NCBI RefSeq assembly: GCF_031755915.1
Contig: NC_083385.1
Coordinates: 15,273,001-15,337,000 of the forward strand
DNA length: 64,000 nucleotides
Direction: 5' to 3'
DNA from: Ziziphus jujuba
Taxonomy: Eukaryota > Streptophyta > Magnoliopsida > Rosales > Rhamnaceae
Shown here: positions 23,350-34,352 of the stretch, in pieces
Numbering within the stretch: the first letter of the stretch is position 1
Layout of the letters: every line of letters starts with the position of its first letter
Notes under the pieces: model-generated
Databases searched by the model: none
What the model was told of the DNA's origin: nothing
Seen by the model: only the letters and a program-made list of their open reading frames with translations
Translations under genes and position numbers: made by a program

Positions 23350-25828
23350 CCACCGCCGGCCACCGGATTTTGCCACTGTTCCAGCCGAGTTACTGTACAC
23401 GCGCCGGACAGAAAGCTTGCCCACCTCATTTCCGGCAAAACCTCCAAATTTCACGGCGAACGGCCGCCGGACGCGCCCGGATCGGACGTCCGAAGTTTGG
23501 CGGCGATTTTTCCCTCCACCGCCGGCCACCGCGAATCGGCACTGTTCCGGCCATTTTCCGGCCACACGCGCCTGACAGCCTTGATCCTCTCCTCAAGTCC
23601 GGCCTACCCACCAAAAATCACGGCCATCGGACCACCGACGCGCCGGGATCGGAGCGTTTTCCGGCGAGGGGTCGAAAATCTTCAAACGGTGATTTCTCCG
23701 CCGTCCGACCTCCGTTTTGCTCACCGTCGGTCCCGTTGGATTGCTCTCCTCACGATCTACAAATCTGCAAAATTTCACAGCAAACGGCCACCGTCGGAAA
23801 TTACTGTTCCGGCGACTGTTGCCGGTGACGTGGCGGCCCGCCGGAAATCACTGTTCCGGCGAGTACCCCGAAAATTCCGGCCAGCTCCAGTCCGCAGTGT
23901 TCGACCTCCTGAACCCAAATCCGACTTCCGTTTCCACCAATTCGCGACGGTTTGGGAGAATTGCAGAGCCGAAACCCGAAAAGCTTCCCGATAAAATTCC
24001 GACCCCGTCGGGTACGATCATCGGAAATTAAGACCGGATCTGTGATTAGCATCACTCGAGCTTCGATTCGGTATATCATTCGTAAATTTTAGTTATCGTT
24101 TGGTGTTCGCTCCTCGGGTACCCATTTGGGGATTACCCGAATAAAATATTAATATTTGTGGTTTTGGTACTGTGGATGTTTTAGGTGCACGTGCAAGTAG
24201 CGGAGTCGATCCTGCGGAGGATCTTGATTGAGATACGTGCACAAGGTGAGTGACCCACCTTCAAATTAATTTGGGGAATTTAATTGATGAATATATTATG
24301 TGTGAATTAAATATTTGGAATTTAATTTCTATGTGCCAAATATTTATTGGATTTATTGTAGAATTATTTATGAATTTATTGGATTTAAGAAAATGTGCAT
24401 TTTATAAAAGTATGCCATGTGAAATTATTTTATGGATTTGAGGATTTTGAAATTGGTGTGGTTTTAATGGTAAATTGGGTACGATTTGATTTTCAAATAT
24501 TTCAAGGAAAATATTTGGTTATGTTGGTGATTTCAATTTTTATGAAATATGCCCATAAAATATTATGGGATTTGATTATGATATTTCGAGAAATTATTTA
24601 TGCTTGGAAAAAATGTGGATATTTGAATTGATGGATTTGGGAGTTGGTGGATTTGAAAATCATGGGATTTATGGTATTAATTATAAGGAAATTGTGGAGA
24701 ATTTCCCGGTTCAAGCGGATGGATTATGCCCGCTATGCTTATGAAAAATGTGAAATTTGTTTTATGATTTAAATTTATGGATTTTATAATTTTTAGATGC
24801 ACCGTGCACGTACTGGTGTTCTGATTATGTGATATGGTATATGTGATATGGTTAGTGTGCACACGGTTGTGATTAGCGCGCAGGTGGGTGTGAGTAGCGC
24901 GCGGTTGATATTATGAGGGTGTCCTGTGGATGCCATCGGAGAGGGCGGCCACCCCCCTTTGGCCGGGACACCAGGTTAGCAGCGGCGCTGTGGGACGCCA
25001 CGCGACCGTATGCCGGTTTCTTTCTATAACCTCCTGTCTGGCGGTACCTTGGGACGCTGGGTACTGTTGGCGCCACTGGTATATAGTGGGTGCATCAAAT
25101 GATTTTCAGAACTGTGTTTTAAAAATAAAATGTTTGGAAACTGAATTGGAATTAAAAATATAATTGTTACCGCTTCTGGTATTTAATTGATGTCTTGGTT
25201 TTCGGGAAATATGAATAAAGGGTTTTGTGAAAATGTTTTAAAAGGGGAACCTTTCCAACTGAGAGAATTGTAAGGGTTTTGAGAGAAATTATTAGTTCCA
25301 ACTAATTATTATTTATATACCTATTACCGTGGTATGATAGTGTAGAGTAGTAGGGTCGCTCACTGAGATGATTAGCATCTCACACTCTTAAATTCCGTTC
25401 CTCTAGGTACCAGGTTGTCGGTGTTCACTCGGAGCGGACTCGATCTTCCTTGCTGTATTTGTTCGTGCAGTACCTTGTTCTTCTTTTACTGCAGTTGTAC
25501 TATTTCTTTCACTTTTACTGTATTCTGTATTTTGTAGTACTTCATAAAGCTCTGTATACTGTATGGGACACTTATGTATTTGTACTGCACTGGATTACTG
25601 TATTTTTATTTTGGAGTGCTGAAATTTGTGGAACCAGTTCGTAGTACTGTGGGAGGAATAAGGGAACAATTATAGAAGTGTGTTTTCAGTGCAGGAAATT
25701 TTGTGGTAAGTCCATCCCTTAGGGGAGGTTCTGCCGGATCTTCCACAGAAGGGTCCGGTAGGGTTTCCCTGGGATCAGGGCTTGTCTAGGGTTCCGGTGG
25801 GGAACTTTGGACGGGTCCTGACAATTGT

Positions 25829-27753
25829 GGCCAATTATGATGCTACATGCAGAAGCATATAAAGTGAAATATTGAAATGACTGAAGAGGAAGTAGTCAAT
25901 TCACCCAAAAAAGAAAAACAAGAAAGTGAAGTATAGAGGTGGAAGACTACATAGAAGCTACGCAAGAGACAGATTGTTATAAGCCAATCAAAAGCAGCCC
26001 TTAAACTATATGTATACATATCATATTCATATTATATTTAATTATTTCTTAATATACAATATATGTCTAAAAAATATGCACAGAAAGTTACAGACTATAA
26101 TCTGAACATATAGGTTAAGCTGGACTGCAACATTTCCACCACTTCTATATGAGTATGTCAACTAATGTAGCTACATCTCTTCCCCATACTGCTTGTGTTT
26201 AACCTGATTTGATTATAAAAGCTCAGACCTATCGACACCTATATATGCTATACAAATCATTCACTTTACATTTATTTTATATGTATAATTAGTTTAGGGT
26301 AAAGGATTTATTTGTATACAAATCAAAAAAGAAAAATAATTAGTTTCTTGAGGGTCAAGTACATTTTTATAAAAATTCTTCTTTTCAACCCACAAAAGCA
26401 GTTTTCTAGACAGAGTTTAAGTATCATGCACTAGTGAGATAACACCTTTACTTTAGGATTTAAACTTCGATCAGAATAAAAATCCTTATATCCCTAAGTT
26501 GTAACAAATATATATATATATATACATATATTATGTTTATTTATTACAAACTAACATTATTACAAACTAACATTATTCTTCATCAAATTCATTGATTTTC
26601 CTGCCTTCATCCTTTATTTATTTTCCATGCTTAGGGATGTCGATGGAACCCTAAAAAAGAAAAATTTTAAAAATTAAAAAAACGATGTGTTGTTTGGGTG
26701 TTGTTCCTCCCAGACGACATGTTGTTTGCTCCATCTTCAACCTTGAGCCTGTTGACCCGAATCCGCCTGAATCGGTCCCGATTCAATTTTTGACCCGGTG
26801 ATTTCTCCCACCTCTGGCCACCGTTTAAGGCAAAATTGGTTTCATTTTTTTCGTCTCTTCATTTCCTAGTAATACCCAATATCAATCTATCCTAAAACCT
26901 AGGTTATAATCACTTCCATACAAAAACCTAAATTTCAAATAAACTTCAAAAATTCCACATTTGTAACCGGTTCTAAACACAAATCAAATATTCCAATGTA
27001 TCACATTATACTAAATTTGTAAGTATTTAATGGTAAGGCAACAAATAAACACAAAAACAAACCCACACAGGTCCACAGCAAGGCAACAAATAAACACAAA
27101 AACAAAGTCACACAGGTCACAGCAAGGCAAAAAATTAACACAAAAACAAACCCACACTGGTCCACGGCAATAAATAAATAAAAATATTAAAACAATTACC
27201 TCAGAAATAGCCGTTCAAGAGTGTTGAGATAAGATGAAGTTTTGTTTTTTCGTTTTTTCTTTGTATTTTTGTTTAAAGGTGCTGGGATGAAGCTTCCTTT
27301 GTTTTTTTCACGGTAAGTTTTGTTTTTTTGTATTTTTGTGTATTCTTGTAAAAACAATTACCTGATATACTTTGTTTTTTTTTTTTTTTTAAAAGTAGAT
27401 TTTTGTTCTTTGTTTGTTTAAATAAACATAAAAGGACCTGAGTTTTTTTTTTTTTTTTTCCAAAACCAACGTGGACTAGAATAGATGGATACCCAAATCA
27501 TTTTTTATTATTTTAAAGTTAAAATAAATATTCAAGGGTAAAAAAAAAAAAAAAATAGCAAATGAAGAAGTAGATATAATTAAACTCATCCTAAAAGGAA
27601 TATTGGACCAAATTCCCCCGATAAGGAAATTGTGAGTGTGAACCGTAAAAAAGAGTAAAAGAGGAGCCCAATATAATCAAGTTGGGCTTGTCTAATGGGC
27701 TATCTAGCCCAATCCATTTACATTATTATGGTCAACTTAACACCGGTAGTACC
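25829..27753. other. intergenic region upstream of CAD gene 2
   Basis: No coding sequence supported. It includes a (TA)n run near 26509-26524, a three-copy 45-bp tandem repeat (27035-27168), poly(T) and poly(A) runs near 27380, 27446 and 27540, and a GGGCTATCTAGCCCAA palindrome-like block at 27679-27716 that recurs at 44172-44210. Confidence 0.55.
27035..27168 (+). repeat. 45-bp tandem repeat, 3 copies
   Basis: Three consecutive copies of a unit starting AAGGCAACAAATAAACAC and ending near GGTCCACAGC, at 27035-27079, 27080-27123 and 27124-27168. Copies differ by a few substitutions and one 1-bp deletion. No coding potential. Confidence 0.9.
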
Positions 27754-27940
27754 CTGGCGTCATCATAATTTATTTTTATTTAAATTTTTCATTTTTTTGT
27801 ATTTCATTTTTTTTTTTTTTGTCAAATGTCTGGCGTCATTGATTTTATTTTATTTCTTTTAAATAAAAATTTATAACAAAAAAATTATCGTCATTGCTTA
27901 CCACCAATCCTCTGCTTAGCACAAAATGGGCATAAATACA
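27754..27940 (+). promoter_or_regulatory. proximal promoter of CAD gene 2 with CGTCAT repeats and TATA box
   Basis: CTGGCGTCAT occurs at 27754-27763 and 27830-27839. A related block, TCGTCATTGCTTACCACC, spans 27888-27905. CATAAATA at 27931-27938 is the likely TATA element, about 40 bp upstream of the start codon. The same arrangement is upstream of CAD gene 3 (57315-57356). CGTCA is the complement of TGACG, the core of bZIP/TGA-factor sites, so bZIP control is plausible but inferred. Confidence 0.55.
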
Positions 27941-27977
27941 TAACCACAAGCAGTTCTAACACAAACTGAAAATAAAA

Positions 27978-30938
27978 ATGAGTTCAGCAGAGCAAAATGT
28001 GAATGCCTATGGATGGGCTGCCACAGATTTATCTGGAATTCTCTCTCCCTTCCACTTCACCCGGAGGTATATTTTTAAGTGTTTTAGGCATTTATGTTTT
28101 TCAATTTTGCATTTTACTCCATTAACTATCAAATTAGCACCAAACACTCTTTGAAATTTGTAAAAGATTTGGTATCAATCGAAAACTTTCACTTTACTCC
28201 CTTTTGATTATGTTGTTTTAAAGTGCTCTGTGCTTATGCACTGCAGGTGAGTAGAAGCTAATAATTCCCTAAGTAAGTGTATAATTAAAATGAAAATTTT
28301 AGTTTTCGTTAATATAATTCAACAGCTAAAAGAATCGAAGGTTTTAAACTACTGTTACACCATTTACAAATTTCAAAGGTCTGTAACAGGGATAAGCGTA
28401 TATCAGTTTACATCAGTTTTGGTTTTTTGGACCGAAAACTAATTTCAAACCTTTAAAATTAGTCAAAACCAGTCGAGCATTGGGCAATTGGTTTAGGTAC
28501 GTTATTGAATATGTATTTTTTATTAATGAATTATAAGTAAAAACCATATAAAAATCATTAACTTGGGCAAATTTTTTTATTTGGAATTTTCTATTTTGAT
28601 CGGTTTTTCCAATATTTTGAATATTATTTTATAAAAAATAATATTAATTATACAAAAAATATTTTAAAATTTTATTTGGTCATTTTGGTTATAGTTAGAT
28701 TTGCAAAAACTAACACTGAGACCACCATATTCTCTTTGATTGGTTCAGTTAACTTATCAATTGGCAGTCGATCAATTGGCAGTCTATGTAGTTTGGTGTG
28801 ATCGGTTAGCCTTTTCGGGTTCTATGTTATTATGATTCCAGAGATAAAATGCAAATTCCAGAGATAAAATGCAAAAATGTTGAAACTTATGAATATATAC
28901 GTCAAAAACTTCTATTTTATATCAAGTCAAAATATTCTAACTTTATATAAAATGATAAATAACAAGTAAGACAAATTAAAGTACAAATAACCAATACACT
29001 ATAATTGAATTGCATTAAAATAAAAAGGTTCTGACATCACCAAAACTATATGTTATATGATTATAATATTCTAGCTAGTTGTGCATAAAAACTCAGGGTA
29101 GAGTTGACGTAACGGGCATGTTTTTTAATAAGTTGACATAATTGATATGGTTGCAGAGCTAATGGAGACAATGATATTACAATAAAGATATTCTACTGTG
29201 GTATTTGCCACACCGATCTTCTCCTTGCAAAGGATGAAATAGGCATGACCGACTATCCTCTTGTCCCCGGGTATACATTCTTTTTGCTCTCAATTAGTTG
29301 CTCACATTTTGGTTTTGTTTTTGTCTAGAACTATTAAAGTGTATATATATACCAAGTACGTATACTAAATTTATACATATTTAGGCATGAGATCGTGGGA
29401 CAAGTAACAAAGGTTGGGCGCAATGTGTCAAAGTTCAAAGTTGGAGACAAAGCCGGAGTTGGGTCCATCGCCGATTCATGTGGCAAATGCGACCACTGCG
29501 ATGAAGGCGAAGAAAATTATTGTCCCAAAGTGAATTGGATCTTCAATGGACAGTTCGAAGACGGATTAAGATCCTACGGTGGATTCTCCGATAAGATCGT
29601 GATCAATCAACGCTATGCGGTCCGATTCCCAGATGGGTTCCCATTGGATGGTGCTGGTCCTTTGCTTTGCGCAGGGATCACAGTGTACAGTCCCATGACA
29701 TACTTTGGACTGGCACAGCCTGGTACACATATAGGTGTGGTGGGGCTTGGAGGGCTGGGCCATTTGGCCGTGAAGTTTGCAAAAGCTTTTGGAATGAAGG
29801 TCACTGTGATAAGTACCTCACCGGCCAAACGGAATGAAGCTGTGGAAAAACTTGGTGCTGATTCATTTTTGGTCAGTCATGACCAAGAGCAGTTGCAGGT
29901 TAGTATATCTGCCTACTAAAACCATATGCTTAGTTTCTAATTTGCTTAATCATTTTTATAATAGCATAATCTAATTTAGATTGTCTTACAATTTTTTTTT
30001 TTTTTTTTTTTGGGTAACATAAATGAATGTTATATTTGTCATTAACTTTACAAAGTCCAAGTGGCAGCGTGTTGTTTTCTGAAACAATAATTATAAGTTC
30101 CAATTTTGTGTCCTAGATAAATTTTTTTAAAAGAAATTATTGTGAGGCGCTAAGTGCAATTTTTTTTATTTGTGCAATTTTTTTTATTTTTTATTTTTTT
30201 TTTTTGGGGGAACAATTATTTATTTATTTTTTGGGTAACTATGTATAATGCTATATTTATCATTAACTTTATAAATCTTCAAGATGTAAAATTAAGTTAT
30301 ATTTTCTTTAAATTAATTGTAAGGTCTAATTTAGTGTCCTACATAAAAATTTCTAAACCAATAAAAAACCAAAATTAATATAAATTAATGTTATTGTAAA
30401 GCGCTAAGTGCAAGTTTATTTTGGGCGTGCAATTCATGCAACCATACATAGGCTGCCATGGGCACAATGGACAGCATAATGGATACGGTTTCTGCTTCGC
30501 ACTCTCTCTTGCCACTGGTTGGTTTGTTGAAGACCAATGGAAAGCTAATTTTGTTGGGTGCTCCAGCCCCACCGCCTGAGCTACCAATTTTACCCTTAAT
30601 CCTGGGTAAGATATATATATATATATATATATTTTTTTTTTTTCTATCTATTTCAAATTTCCATTTCATAGATCCACATATATAATTTACATATTCTAAG
30701 AAAAAAGATGGAAATAATTAATTCGGTGTTAGGGAGAAAGCTAATCGCTGGGAGTGCATGTGGAGGAATGAAAGAAACAGAAGAGATGGTGGATTTTGCA
30801 GCAAAGCACAATATCACAGCAGACATCGAAGTTGTTCCTATGGACTATGTGAATACTGCCTTCGAAAGACTTGCCAAGAATGATGTTAAGTACCGCTTTG
30901 TCATCGATGTGGCCAACACCTTAAATCCTCCCTTTTGA
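27978..30938 (+). CDS. CAD-like alcohol dehydrogenase, gene 2 (358 aa, His52 replaced by Leu)
   Basis: Five exons: 27978-28066, 29157-29270, 29385-29898, 30452-30605, 30733-30938. Splice sites are GT-AG, phases agree and there are 359 codons with the stop. Length and numbering match classical CADs. Present: zinc ligands Cys47, His69-Glu70 (PGHE) and Cys163 (LLCAGIT); the structural zinc cysteines in [22 protein letters not shown] at 188-193; and STS after the second Rossmann strand, pointing to NADP(H). The odd point is residue 52. The CHTDLH motif reads CHTDLL (codon CTC at 29221-29223), so the His of the proton relay is Leu. The frame is otherwise intact, so the gene may be recently inactivated, altered in activity, or specialised. 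It is closest to gene 3, with which it shares promoter words. Intron 1 is 1.09 kb here but only 132 bp in gene 3. Substrate unknown. Confidence 0.92.
29990..30013. repeat. poly(T) run in intron 3 of CAD gene 2
   Basis: A T-run inside the 553-bp third intron. A second T-rich stretch follows at about 30176-30235. This intron is 373 bp in gene 3. No retroposon structure recognised. Confidence 0.6.
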
Positions 30939-31144
30939 TTTCAATGAACAATTGGACTCCAATTCTACCTTCCTATATAGGCCAGTATACTGGTCAGTAT
31001 TAGTTTTGAAATAATTAGCCCATATATATTAATAATATATATGGCGACAAATTGTATTTAGTAGTACTAAATTAGCTTTGTACTCTTTTTTTTTTTTTTT
31101 TTTGGGTAATTAATTAGCTTTGTACTTGGTTTGGCATTTATATG

Positions 31145-32485
31145 TATAGAGAGGTTCTATTATCCTGACGTCCGAATTGTCAAACTTATGGGTTAAAAAC
31201 GTGTTAAAAAAGTTGGCATATTGTGGTCCGTTGGATTCAATCAACGGCTAAAAAAAAAATATTTCCATGTTAGAAGCTGCTTCATTTTCCTCTCCATCTT
31301 TCTAAAACGCCGTTTTTCAGTTCTAATCTTTGAAAACAAACCCATCACCGAAGAGGGAAAAATATTAAAATCAAAGGGGTTTTTTCCAGTAAAAAGTTTT
31401 GTTGCTCCTTTTCTTGCCTTCTCCAAAATGTTTTTTCAAGGAAGTTTTTAATCCTAAGTATATATCCTCAATTTTCCAGCAAAAGACTATCAAAAAGTGA
31501 TAAACATTTTTCAAACGGCTTCCTCCTCCTCCTCCTCCTCCTCGATAAAACAGAATTTTTTATTTTTATTTTTATTTTTTTGAATACGAGCCAAGAAGGA
31601 GTAGAAATTGCATTAGATTTAGGTATTATAGCAATGGTGAAGGCACGAGTGAACTAAATCTGAAAGTTAAATCCTCAAATACACGATTCTCAAAACATAA
31701 GAAATGAAGAGAGATACAAAAGGGCAAAAAAAAAAAACAAAAAAAACATAGGAAATGAAGAGAGAGAAAAGGGAAAAAAAAAGAAAAGAAAAGGAAAACA
31801 ACAACAACAACAAATCACAATCATTTTCCATTACCAGCATCATCAAATAAAACTGAATACCAAGAATTTTATATATATATATATATTTATATATTTCTTT
31901 TTTCTAAAATCACTTTCAGGCAGAGTCTTGCAAGCTTTAAACTTGTGATCCAAAATACAAAATAATTCCTAAAGTTCTATAACTCATGAAGCCATGTTCC
32001 TTGTGAATTCATTTTATATACAATATAGCTTCCTCAAACCCATACTTATCAATCTGATATTGCTCAATCATTAAATGTGTTGTTTATAGCATACAAGTCC
32101 ATCGATTTGCTACTCTGCTAACAGATTTGCATCCAGAGCCACCGAGTCCATCAATTTGCTACTCTGCTACCAGATCTGCATCCAATGCTATTCTACTACC
32201 AGATTCGCATCCAGAGCCACCGAGTAACAATCCCAAGCATCTCTTTTCACCGGGAACTTTGGTGAAACCTTTCTGATTTTAACATTTTCCATAGCTTCAA
32301 TCCTTCTCCATTGGCGAACGATACAGTCATTTTCTTTAATTTCAGAAATTTACTTTTTTTTTTTTTAATCAAATCATTTGAGCCATTGATCGAATCCAAC
32401 GGACCACAATATGCTAACTTTTTTAACACGTTTTTAACCTGCAAGTTTGACGATCCGGACATCCGAATAATAGAACCTCTCTATA
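31145..32485. mobile_element. TIR DNA transposon (~1.34 kb), non-autonomous
   Basis: The ends are an inverted repeat of about 100 bp. TATAGAGAGGTTCTATTAT starting at 31145 returns as its reverse complement ending at 32485. Matching continues inward through GTTAAAAACGTGTTAAAAAAGTT and GGTCCGTTGGATTC with a few mismatches (about 90% identity by eye). The interior has no transposase; it has A-rich runs and a degenerate direct repeat around 32099-32226 (ATTTGCTACTCTGCTA... and CCAGAGCCACCGAGT). The flanks are TA-rich, so the target duplication cannot be fixed and the superfamily stays open (hAT- or Mutator-like). Confidence 0.8.
32099..32226. repeat. short direct repeats inside the TIR element
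   Basis: The words ATTTGCTACTCTGCTA, CAGAT(T/C)TGCATCCA and CCAGAGCCACCGAGT recur two or three times within 130 bp, forming an imperfect tandem repeat in the interior of the 1.34-kb TIR element. Confidence 0.75.
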
Positions 32486-32504
32486 TATATCTATATATTA
32501 AAAT

Positions 32505-32826
32505 TCATATTAGTTTCTGAGATTTTATAATGGATTCTGTAGATTAGGCTTAAGAGTTAACGACCTTCATTGAAGTTATAATCTGAAGTTTTTAGATTTA
32601 GAGTTAAGACTTTTAGTATGCATGGATCTGTTAAACTAACTCGAAAATTTGGTAACAGTTAAAATAAACAGGACCATTACATAAACTGGTTTCTACGACT
32701 CCAAAAACACCTTCATTAAAGTTTTTAAAACTAGCATCTCTAAGACATAGTAGTATAGATAAATTGGTTCCTAATTTTGTAAGAGGTTTGATTCCAAATT
32801 GAACTAATCCTATGTGTAGGAAATGT
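32505..32826 (-). repeat. terminal redundancy of the caulimovirid copy, distal repeat
   Basis: Repeats the movement-protein segment at 37193-37514, same strand and over 90% identical by eye. It ends abruptly at 32826, where RT-downstream sequence begins. It marks the second pass around the viral circle. Confidence 0.88.
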
Positions 32827-32999
32827 GGAGACCAAGGTGGGGGTTCTGATTTTAATCTGTCAAACAAAAGTTTACATTTGATTCTTAAATTACTATAGAA
32901 TTCAGCAATGTAATTTAATGAGCCTAAAAATTTCTGTAATTGGTTTTTATCGAGAATTTCATCAGGAAATTTATCAGCAAATTCAATGGCTCTAGTGAT

Positions 33000-33356
33000 T
33001 GGAGTAATATGGGATTGGTAAATATTAAAACCTAAGAATCAAATTTTGGTTTGGAATAATTTTAATTTGGAAGCAGAAACAACTAAACCATGTTTTTTGA
33101 CAATATCTAAAAACATTTTTAAGTGTTTCCAATGTTGATCAATTGATTGGGAATAAACTACGGCATCATCTATATAAACAATGGTAAAATGGGTGTAATT
33201 ATTAAATATATCATTCATCATTCGTTGAAATTCACTAGGAGGATTTTTTAATCCAAAGGGCATTACATTCCATTCATAATGACCAAATGGGGTTACAAAT
33301 ACAGTTTTGTATCTATCTTCGTCATTAATTTCTATTTGCCAGAATCCTGATTTCAT
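33000..33356 (-). pseudogene. caulimovirid reverse transcriptase region
   Basis: Encodes a reverse-transcriptase palm domain with an MPFGLKN-like motif and the catalytic Y-I-D-D at about 33176-33165, in a frame open from 33356 to 33039. An in-frame stop separates it from the upstream protease/RT-N segment, another ends it near 33039, and related sequence continues below. The RNase H domain that should follow is deleted. Described only as a relic. Confidence 0.9.
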
Positions 33357-33365
33357 GTCAAATTT

Positions 33366-34259
33366 TCAGAAAATAGTGGCTTGATTAAGACGATTGATTA
33401 AAGCCTTTTTATTTGGAATAGAGTATCTAATCCATTGGAGGCATTTATTTAATGGTTTATAGTTGATTACTAGTTTAGGGGATCCACGTTCTAATTCAAT
33501 ATTTTTCTGAACATAAAAAGCAGAACAAGACCAAGGGGATTCACTAGGATGAATTAATTTTTTAGTTAGAAGTTCTTGAATTTCAATTTTACAATATTCT
33601 ATTAATTCTTGATTCATTTGAATGGCTTTGGCCCTAGTTGTAATGTTTCTTTCATCAAAATCTTTTTCATAAGGAACTTTAACTATGTATTTGGCCCGAT
33701 GCCAAAAAGTGTTAGGTACTTCAGCACAAACGTCTTTGATTAAATGTTGTTGAAAATCAATGATTTTGTTTTGAAGATAAAAATTAGATAATTGATTTTC
33801 TATTTGTTTATATTTAATTTCTTCTTGTAAAAAATATAAATGTTTAGTTTTAGTTTGAATGCGATTGATTATTTTTGAAATGGAATTTTCTTTCAATGTT
33901 TGAATATTATGTGATTTCTGAATAAATTCAAATTTGACTCTTTTACCTAAAGGGTGACTGATTATTCCATCATTTTCTATGGTAAATGGGCATAACAAAG
34001 AGAGAAAGGGAATACCTAAAATAACTTGATCTGTCATGTTTCTAACAAGGACAAAAGATGTTTTGAAACAAATTTTATTATGACAAATATGTGCGTGATT
34101 AATTTCGTATTGTAAATCCATTTTACTTCCGTTACTGGAGTTTAATATTTCTTTAGTTTTTGTAGAATATTTACTAGGTATGAGACCTTCTTGGACACAA
34201 TTTAAATCTACACCTGAATCTAAAAGTGTGATTGTCGTTAATTGAAAATCTTCAATCAT
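33366..34259 (-). pseudogene. caulimovirid aspartic protease and N-terminal RT region
   Basis: A 297-codon open stretch. Near its start is a retropepsin-like D-S-G (about 34220-34212). It is followed by a spacer and then the N-terminal fingers of the reverse transcriptase (KLVINYKPLN-type motif near the 3' end). It stops just before the 33356-33039 RT segment. The protease would have cleaved the viral polyprotein. Confidence 0.88.
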
Positions 34260-34352
34260 TATTGTGATTTTTATGTGCCATTTTTTAAGTTTGATTTTTT
34301 AAATTGAAGCTAAACAATTATCATGGGAAGATCCTTCTTCCTGTTCTTCAAT

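Larger units (their letters stand above)
22778..25823 (+). mobile_element. solo LTR (~3.05 kb), target duplication ATTGT
   Basis: Begins TGTAACACCCCGTCCCGAA and ends GGACGGGTCCTGACA, so the ends are TG...CA. It is bounded by a perfect 5-bp direct repeat ATTGT (22773-22777 and 25824-25828). No gag or pol lies inside, so this is a solo LTR left by LTR-LTR recombination. It shares both ends and several internal blocks with the element at 50480-53261. Internally it has a TTGAC-box cluster (22818-22899), a GA microsatellite (about 23286-23349) and a GC-rich tract (23350-24000). That tract is open in several frames but has no protein similarity I recognise. A TGAGATGATTAGCATCTCA hairpin lies near the 3' end. 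The long LTR suggests a Ty3/gypsy chromovirus of the Tekay/Del type; this is inference. Confidence 0.88.

Noticed and set aside
23242..23994. 250-codon open frame (and overlapping frames on both strands) in the first solo LTR
   Set aside because: It spans a GA microsatellite and a GC-rich tract that is open in several frames at once, has no recognisable domain, and lies wholly inside an LTR. The corresponding GC-rich part of the second LTR does not keep the same frame.
27978..30938. Interpreting CAD gene 2 as a frame-disrupted pseudogene
   Set aside because: All five exons are open with consensus splice sites and family-standard lengths. Only a residue-level change at position 52 is abnormal.
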